A DNA stretch of 7,063 bases from Alphaproteobacteria bacterium. GTDB taxonomy: Bacteria; Pseudomonadota; Alphaproteobacteria; Rhizobiales; Aestuariivirgaceae. Where the stretch lies: NCBI GenBank assembly GCA_024639035.1, contig JAHEJE010000158.1:1-7063 (forward strand), read 5' to 3'. A program made the position numbers and the translations under genes. The first letter of the stretch is position 1; every line of letters starts with the position of its first letter. The notes beneath the pieces were generated by a model that was not told the DNA's origin, ran no database searches, and saw only the letters and a list, made by a program, of their open reading frames with translations. This document shows, piece after piece, positions 1-5,549 of this stretch.

Positions 1-64
1 GATTGATTGCGGTGCGTCTTGTCGACTCCGGTGAAAGTGCCACCGCCATCAACCCCCATCCCGA

Positions 65-87
65 CCTTCCCCCTTTCTGGGGGAAGG
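65..87. repeat. GC-rich inverted repeat downstream of the sulfotransferase gene
   Basis: The arms CCTTCCCCC (65-73) and GGGGGAAGG (79-87) are perfectly complementary over 9 bp around a 5-nt loop. The repeat lies 6 bp beyond the stop codon of the minus-strand sulfotransferase gene, so it could end or stabilise that transcript. Neither strand has a T-run after the stem, so it is not a canonical intrinsic terminator. Short C-run/G-run hairpins like this are often dispersed in rhizobial genomes, so a REP-like repeat is equally likely. The rest of 1-93 shows no gene, RNA or other recognisable site. Confidence 0.5.
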
Positions 88-93
88 AGCTTT

Positions 94-819
94 CTACTCC
101 GGCATCTCGCGCCCGGGATAGAATGCCTCGAAATCCGCCGCGTATCTCTCCTCGACCAGCCGCACCAACCCGGCGTCGCTGAACACCTCGCCCGTCGGCG
201 GTCGCCTCGTCCTGGTGTTGTGGATGTCGCGCATGCGGGTGAGCTCGATGCGGCAGCGCTGGCGGGCTTCGGCCTGCAGCCGGGCCCAGTCCTCGGCAAT
301 GGTCTCGACCCGGCCGATAAATTCCGGCACCAGCCGGCCCTTGTGGCTGAGCACGCTGACCTGGCTCTCCAGGTGCTTGTCGATCGTCGCGTCGGAAAAT
401 CCGACCGCCTTTTCAACAAAGGCTGAAAAGCTCATGTCCTTGGCAAACCCGTTGCGGGCATAGAACCCGGACAATGGCTTTTTGCGCAGGGCGATCTTGT
501 CGTAATAGCACGAGGCGACGCGGGCGAACGGGTTGCGGGTGAAGGTGAACACGAAGGCATCCGGGTACTGCTTCGCCAGTTCCCCCGCCGTCAGCAGATC
601 GGCCCGGCCGCCGGGAAACTCGCGCCAGAAGCGGTCGGTGTTGACGTCCTTGACCACTTTCTGCTCGCCCATCAGCGTGTCGTGCAGGCTGAGCTTGATC
701 GACGAATTGGCCGCCTTGGGCACCCGGCCATAGGCCAGGCCGTGCTCCTTCAGCACGACATAGGTCCGCGCCCGGTCCGGCCGTACCAAACGCATGATCG
801 ATTGGACAATCTGAGACAT
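94..819 (-). CDS. Sulfotransferase family protein (PAPS-dependent, Sulfotransfer_2-like)
   Basis: This 241-residue protein is predicted to be a cytosolic enzyme that moves sulfate from PAPS to an acceptor; the acceptor cannot be read from the sequence. Both cofactor signatures are visible. The 5'-phosphosulfate loop is VPKAANSSIK (residues 33-42), matching the family pattern P-K-x-x-x-(S/T)-x-x-K. The 3'-phosphate motif is FTRNPFARVASCYY (about 93-106), with Arg95 and Ser103 as the expected contacts. No signal peptide or membrane segment is seen, unlike Golgi homologues. I chose the ATG at 819 because the 5' loop then sits about 33 residues in. An ATG pair at 897-900 would add 26-27 residues, and the frame stays open to 1101 only as a shadow of radA. 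Neither start has a strong Shine-Dalgarno. The gene is divergent from radA and is probably accessory. In rhizobia such enzymes can sulfate surface polysaccharides, but that role is inference here. Confidence 0.85.
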   Translation of the reverse strand: MSQIVQSIMRLVRPDRARTYVVLKEHGLAYGRVPKAANSSIKLSLHDTLMGEQKVVKDVNTDRFWREFPGGRADLLTAGELAKQYPDAFVFTFTRNPFARVASCYYDKIALRKKPLSGFYARNGFAKDMSFSAFVEKAVGFSDATIDKHLESQVSVLSHKGRLVPEFIGRVETIAEDWARLQAEARQRCRIELTRMRDIHNTRTRRPPTGEVFSDAGLVRLVEERYAADFEAFYPGREMPE

Positions 820-864
820 CACCGGCTCTGCTAAGCCGTTTTCAACCGGGCGGCAACCTTGTTC

Positions 865-893
865 TCGACAAAGTTCCCTCTTTGTTCTATAAA
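865..893 (+). promoter_or_regulatory. Predicted sigma70-type promoter for radA
   Basis: A -35 box TCGACA (865-870, 5 of 6 matches to TTGACA) is separated by exactly 17 nt from a -10 box TATAAA (888-893, 5 of 6 matches to TATAAT). Transcription would start near 900 and leave a leader of about 30 nt before the radA GTG at 932. The 112-bp divergent gap is locally AT-richer than its surroundings, as expected for a promoter. This is prediction by eye only. Confidence 0.5.
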
Positions 894-913
894 TCATCAT
901 CCGTTGGAAACAA
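886..913 (-). promoter_or_regulatory. Possible promoter for the sulfotransferase gene, overlapping the radA promoter
   Basis: Read on the minus strand, TTGTTT (plus 908-913) and TATAGA (plus 886-891) are spaced by 16 nt and point towards the sulfotransferase start at 819. The -10 box overlaps the radA -10 box on the other strand. The -35 match is only moderate and the leader would be about 60 nt, so this is a weak call. Confidence 0.25.
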
Positions 914-931
914 GATTCGGAACCCGGCGCC

Positions 932-2311
<1,380 letters not shown>

Positions 2312-2399
2312 GTAATACGATCCGATAGAGCCCGGCACGATGGCCGACAAAGCCAGCGGGCGGGCTGAAAGTCTGTGGTGCGCGATGCCTGAATGCCTC

Positions 2400-2426
2400 G
2401 CCATTCACCGGGGTCAATGGCTTTTT
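2400..2426 (+). terminator. Terminator-like hairpin with T-run between radA and cvpA
   Basis: GCCATT (2400-2405) pairs with AATGGC (2416-2421) around a 10-nt loop, followed directly by TTTTT (2422-2426). This has the layout of a rho-independent terminator for radA, but the 6-bp stem is short. It lies only 20 nt before the cvpA ATG, leaving no room for a separate cvpA promoter downstream, so it may be an attenuator or partial terminator. A second helix, TGCCTCG (2394-2400) with CGAGGCA (2437-2443), can nest around it and covers the bases just before the cvpA start codon. The rest of the 134-bp gap shows no convincing promoter or gene. Confidence 0.35.
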
Positions 2427-2445
2427 CTGGCGGAGACGAGGCACG

Positions 2446-3087
2446 ATGCCCTTCCAGATTCTCGATTTCATCCTGGCCGGCATCATGCTGATTTCCGGAC
2501 TGCTGGCGCTGATGCGCGGCTTCACCCGCGAAGTGCTGTCGCTGGTGGCCTGGGGTGCGGCGGCGCTGGCGGCGTTCTTTGCCGTGTTAAGTCCCGAACT
2601 GGTCAATCTCGCCCAGCCCTACACCAACAACGAGCTGATCTCGAAGATCGCGGTTGGCGGCATCGCCTTCCTGATCGTGCTGATCATCATGTCGGTGATC
2701 AGTGTGAAGCTGGCCGACATGGTGCTCGATTCGGCCATCGGCGGCTTCGACCGCACACTCGGCTTTGCCTACGGCCTCGGCCGCGGGCTGATCCTGGTGG
2801 TGGTTGCCTACCTGTTCTACATCTGGCTGATCCCGCTCGACAAGCGCGAGGACTGGGTGCGCACGGCGCGCTCGCTGCCGGTGATCGAGAGCGTCGGCCA
2901 GATGATTATTTCCTTCCTGCCGCCAGACATCGCCGAGACGCTCGAGGGCAAGACCTACGTCGGCAATCAGGACGCCAGCGGCGGATCGGATACAATCGAA
3001 CAGACCGGCGATGAGGGTTATAAAGCAAATCAGCAACGTCAGATTGACCAGCTTATCGAAGGCACGCAGGGTGGTACGAACAACTAG
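2446..3087 (+). CDS. cvpA: CvpA family inner-membrane protein
   Basis: CvpA is a small inner-membrane protein first linked to colicin V production. Its biochemical role is unsettled, and it often sits directly before purF. The 213 residues hold four hydrophobic segments at about 5-23, 31-49, 66-88 and 107-129, then a hydrophilic tail of about 80 residues. Family marks are RGFTREVLSLVAW (24-36) after the first segment and GGFDRTLGFAYGLGRG (99-114) before the fourth. The ATG at 2446 follows GGAG (2432-2435, 10 nt) and GAGG (2438-2441, only 4 nt). The second lies inside a possible leader helix. The acidic, Gln/Asn-rich C-terminus ends in NN, and its TAG stop lies within the left arm of the palindromic element at 3084-3247. 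Removing that element would leave the same stop codon. Probably cotranscribed with purF. Confidence 0.93.
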   Translation: MPFQILDFILAGIMLISGLLALMRGFTREVLSLVAWGAAALAAFFAVLSPELVNLAQPYTNNELISKIAVGGIAFLIVLIIMSVISVKLADMVLDSAIGGFDRTLGFAYGLGRGLILVVVAYLFYIWLIPLDKREDWVRTARSLPVIESVGQMIISFLPPDIAETLEGKTYVGNQDASGGSDTIEQTGDEGYKANQQRQIDQLIEGTQGGTNN

Positions 3088-3247
3088 AGCACTTTTCGAT
3101 CATACGGAATCGCTTGACCGGATTTCCGCGCCTCCTGGAGGTCACCATGCCCGGCTTGCGGTCAACCAGACCGCGGCGCCGACCATGCCTAGCCAGCAGA
3201 CGCGGAAATCCGGTCAAGCGATTCCGTATGATCGAAAAGTGCTCTAG
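3084..3247. mobile_element. 164-bp palindromic element (MITE/RIME-like) between cvpA and purF
   Basis: A perfect 47-bp inverted repeat (3084-3130 and 3201-3247, no mismatch) flanks a 70-bp centre. The outer ends read CTAGAGCAC and GTGCTCTAG. CTAG is itself a palindrome, so it could be part of the repeat or a 4-bp target-site duplication. The centre has an 8-nt direct repeat ACCATGCC (3144 and 3182) and a small hairpin GCGGTC/GACCGC (3158-3163 and 3169-3174). No transposase fits in this length, so it would be non-autonomous. The layout recalls palindromic intergenic repeats of rhizobia and Brucella (RIME, Bru-RS types), but I cannot assign a named family. In RNA it forms a very long hairpin inside the likely cvpA-purF transcript and could be an RNase III substrate. 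The inverted repeat is certain; its mobile origin is inferred. Confidence 0.7.
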
Positions 3248-3275
3248 GGTCCAGACCCTGGCGTTTGAGTAGGTG

Positions 3276-3289
3276 CGATAACTTTATCG
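3276..3289. promoter_or_regulatory. AT-rich palindrome upstream of purF, possible operator
   Basis: CGATAA and TTATCG are perfect inverted repeats separated by CT, ending 17 bp before the purF ATG and just upstream of its Shine-Dalgarno. The 2-nt spacer is too short for a good RNA hairpin, so a protein-binding site is the more natural reading. No regulator can be named. A chance palindrome is possible. Confidence 0.25.
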
Positions 3290-3306
3290 GCGAGGACGGG
3301 TGCACC

Positions 3307-4791
3307 ATGACTGACGATACGCAACATCCAGATGTCGACGGCTTCGACTTGGATGGCGATACGCTGCGCGAGGAATGCGGTGTGTTCGGCGTCTTCGGTC
3401 ACGACGACGCCGCCGCCCTCACAGCACTTGGCATGCACGCCCTGCAGCATCGTGGCCAGGAGGCCGCCGGGGTTGTCTCCTACGATGGCGGCCGGTTCCA
3501 CGCCGAGCGCCGGATCGGCCTGGTCGGTGACAGCTTCTCAAAAGCCTCGACCATCGAACGCCTGGCCGGGCGTACGGCCGTCGGCCATGTGCGGTATTCG
3601 ACGACCGGCGGCACCATCCTGCGCAATGTCCAGCCGATGTTCGCCGAACTGGCGACCGGCGGTCTGGCCATCGCCCACAACGGCAACATCACCAATGGCC
3701 TGGCGCTGCGCCGCGACCTGATCGCCGACGGCGCCATCTGCCAATCGACGTCCGACACCGAGGTCATCCTGCATCTGGTGGCCCATTCGCGCAAACCGCG
3801 CATCGTCGAGCGCTACATCGATGCGCTCAGGGCGCTCGAGGGCGCCTACTCGCTGATCGCGCTGACCAACAAGAAGATGATCGGCGCGCGCGATCCGCAT
3901 GGCATCCGGCCGCTGGTTCTCGGCGAATTGAACGGGGCCTATATCCTGGCCTCGGAGACCTGCGCCCTCGACATCATCGGCGCCCGGTTCGTGCGCGAGA
4001 TCGAGAACGGCGAGGTGGTGGTGATCACCGAAGACGGCATCGAGTCGCTGCGGCCGTTTCCGCGCATGCCCGAACGGCTGTGCATCTTCGAGTACGTCTA
4101 TTTCTCGCGGCCCGACAGCGTGCTGGCCGGCCGTTCGGTGTATGACGTGCGCCGCCAGATGGGCATGCAACTGGCCGAGGAAACCCCGGTTGCGGCCGAT
4201 GTCGTGATCCCGGTGCCCGACAGCGGCGTGCCGGCGGCGATCGGCTATGCCCAGGCATCGGGCATCCCGTTCGAACTCGGCATCATCCGCAACCATTATG
4301 TCGGCCGCACCTTCATCGAGCCGACCCAGCAAATCCGCGCCCTCGGCGTCAAGCTCAAACACAATGCCAACCGCGCCGTGGTCACCGGCAAGCGCATCGT
4401 CCTGGTCGACGACAGCGTCGTGCGCGGCACCACCTCGGTCAAGATCGTCCAGATGATGCGCGATGCCGGCGCCCGCGAAGTGCACCTGCGGGTCGCCAGT
4501 CCGCCGATCACCCACCCGGATTTCTACGGCATAGACACGCCCGACAAGCGCTCGCTGCTGGCCGCCACCCACTCGCTCGACGAGATGCGCGACTTCATCG
4601 GCGCCGACAGCCTGGCCTTCGTTTCGATCGACGGCCTGTACCGTTCGGTCGGGTTCGATGCCCGCGACAGCAGTTGCCCGCAATTCACCGACCATTGCTT
4701 CACCGGCGACTACCCCACCACGCTCACCGATCAGCTCGATCAGGCCGGCAAGGGCGGGCAACAGCTTTCACTGCTCGCCGAAGTCGGGTAA
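3307..4791 (+). CDS. purF: Amidophosphoribosyltransferase PurF
   Basis: PurF makes phosphoribosylamine from PRPP and glutamine, the first committed step of purine synthesis, in the cytoplasm. The ATG at 3307 is preferred: it has GAGGA (3292-3296) 10 nt upstream, whereas a TTG at 3265 has no support. The 494-residue product has a 23-residue propeptide ending REE; cleavage would expose Cys24 as the catalytic nucleophile of the Ntn glutaminase domain, as in the Bacillus-type enzyme. Also visible are HRGQE (48-52), HNGN (124-127) and the PRPP loop VLVDDSVVRGTT (365-376). Of the four Fe-S ligands of B. subtilis PurF (mature Cys236, 382, 437, 440), the equivalents are Cys259 and Cys464, but Asp405 and Thr461 replace the other two, so a [4Fe-4S] cluster is unlikely. 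The gene lies downstream of cvpA and is separated from it by the palindromic element. Confidence 0.97.
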   Translation: MTDDTQHPDVDGFDLDGDTLREECGVFGVFGHDDAAALTALGMHALQHRGQEAAGVVSYDGGRFHAERRIGLVGDSFSKASTIERLAGRTAVGHVRYSTTGGTILRNVQPMFAELATGGLAIAHNGNITNGLALRRDLIADGAICQSTSDTEVILHLVAHSRKPRIVERYIDALRALEGAYSLIALTNKKMIGARDPHGIRPLVLGELNGAYILASETCALDIIGARFVREIENGEVVVITEDGIESLRPFPRMPERLCIFEYVYFSRPDSVLAGRSVYDVRRQMGMQLAEETPVAADVVIPVPDSGVPAAIGYAQASGIPFELGIIRNHYVGRTFIEPTQQIRALGVKLKHNANRAVVTGKRIVLVDDSVVRGTTSVKIVQMMRDAGAREVHLRVASPPITHPDFYGIDTPDKRSLLAATHSLDEMRDFIGADSLAFVSIDGLYRSVGFDARDSSCPQFTDHCFTGDYPTTLTDQLDQAGKGGQQLSLLAEVG

Positions 4792-4795
4792 CGCC

Positions 4796-4801
4796 AAAGG
4801 A
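4796..4801 (+). promoter_or_regulatory. Ribosome binding site of the SDR gene
   Basis: AAAGGA lies 8 nt before the ATG at 4810 and begins 4 nt after the purF stop codon. It fixes the start of the SDR gene and, with the 18-bp gap, suggests translation from a shared purF transcript. Confidence 0.7.
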
Positions 4802-4809
4802 ATTTCGAG

Positions 4810-5541
4810 ATGACAAAGCCGCTTGCAGGCCGGGTCGCGGTCGTCACCGGAGCATCGCGCGGCATCGGCTATGCCTTTGCCAGGGCACTTGCCGCCCAGG
4901 GCGCCCACATCATCGCCGTGGCGCGCACCACCGGCGGCCTCGAAGAGCTCGACGACGAAATCGCCGCCGGCGGCGGATCGGCGACGCTGGTTCCCGCCGA
5001 CATCACCGACTATCCGGCTATCGACCGGCTCGGCGCGGCGATCTTCGAGCGCTGGGGCAAGCTGGACATCCTGTTCGGCAACGCCGGCGTTCTGGGCAAG
5101 CTGACGCCGCTTGGACATCTCGAGCCAAAAGTCTGGGACAACGTCATGGCGGTGAACGTGACGGCCAACTGGCGCCTTATCCGCGCCCTCGATCCGCTGT
5201 TGCAGAAATCCGATGCCGGGCGGGCGGTGTTCGTGTCGTCCGCCGCCGCCTACAAATTCAGCGCCTATTGGGGTGTCTACTCGATCTCCAAGGCCGCCCT
5301 CGAAGCCCTGGTCAAGACCTATGCCAGTGAAAACGAAACCAGCGCGCTCGGCGTCAACCTGCTGAACCCCGGCCCGATCCGTACCGCGATGCGCGCCCAG
5401 GCGATGCCGGGCGAAGACCCCGGCACCCTGCCGACACCGGCCCAGCTTGCCGATGCCTCACTGGCGCTGTTTGCGCCGCAGTGCAAGGCCAACGGTTCGG
5501 TGTTCGATTATGTCGACGGCGCGCTGCGCCAGCGCGGCTGA
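4810..5541 (+). CDS. SDR family NAD(P)-dependent oxidoreductase
   Basis: This 243-residue protein is a classical short-chain dehydrogenase/reductase, a soluble single-domain Rossmann enzyme. Motifs in order: cofactor loop TGASRGIG (13-20), ADIT (63-66), GNAG (90-93), and the active-site tetrad Asn116, Ser144, Tyr157, Lys161 (YSISK). NPGPIRT follows at about 189-195. Arg17 and Arg39 are placed to contact the 2'-phosphate of NADPH, which hints at NADP(H) preference; that is inference. The substrate is not readable. The start follows purF by 18 bp behind a good Shine-Dalgarno, so it is probably the last gene of the cvpA-purF unit. An SDR directly after purF recurs in alphaproteobacteria, but the reason is unknown. 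It converges with the HerA-like gene, with 8 bp between stop codons. All catalytic residues are intact. Confidence 0.93.
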   Translation: MTKPLAGRVAVVTGASRGIGYAFARALAAQGAHIIAVARTTGGLEELDDEIAAGGGSATLVPADITDYPAIDRLGAAIFERWGKLDILFGNAGVLGKLTPLGHLEPKVWDNVMAVNVTANWRLIRALDPLLQKSDAGRAVFVSSAAAYKFSAYWGVYSISKAALEALVKTYASENETSALGVNLLNPGPIRTAMRAQAMPGEDPGTLPTPAQLADASLALFAPQCKANGSVFDYVDGALRQRG

Positions 5542-5549
5542 AAAGTTCT

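Noticed and set aside
7..426. Plus-strand open frame of 139 codons opposite the sulfotransferase gene
   Set aside because: It is antisense to a gene with both PAPS-binding motifs, and shows no domain itself.
2329..2366. AGCCCG/CGGGCT pairing downstream of radA as a terminator
   Set aside because: The loop is 26 nt and no T-run follows. The hairpin at 2400-2426 is a better candidate.
2340..3014. Plus-strand open frame starting in the radA-cvpA gap
   Set aside because: Most of it overlaps cvpA in another frame. It has no Shine-Dalgarno and a His/Arg/Ala-rich composition.
3227..3232. TATGAT as a -10 box for purF supplied by the right arm of the element
   Set aside because: No acceptable -35 box lies 16-18 nt upstream, and the same hexamer occurs on the other strand in the left arm as part of the inverted repeat.
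3011..3247. Open frame of 78 codons through the cvpA end and palindromic element
   Set aside because: It starts inside cvpA in a different frame and runs through repeat DNA with no sign of selection.
3084..3247. The palindrome read as a CRISPR array or a tRNA/ncRNA gene
   Set aside because: There is only one pair of inverted arms with no direct repeats and spacers, and no cloverleaf or known ncRNA motif is visible.
3538..4761. Long minus-strand open frame (407 codons) opposite purF
   Set aside because: It lies wholly within purF, has the His/Asp/Arg-rich composition typical of antisense of a GC-rich gene, and shows no known domain.
4674..5330. Plus-strand open frame of 218 codons bridging the purF end and SDR gene
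   Set aside because: It is out of frame with both genes, Arg-rich, and has no domain. The SDR frame has full catalytic motifs.
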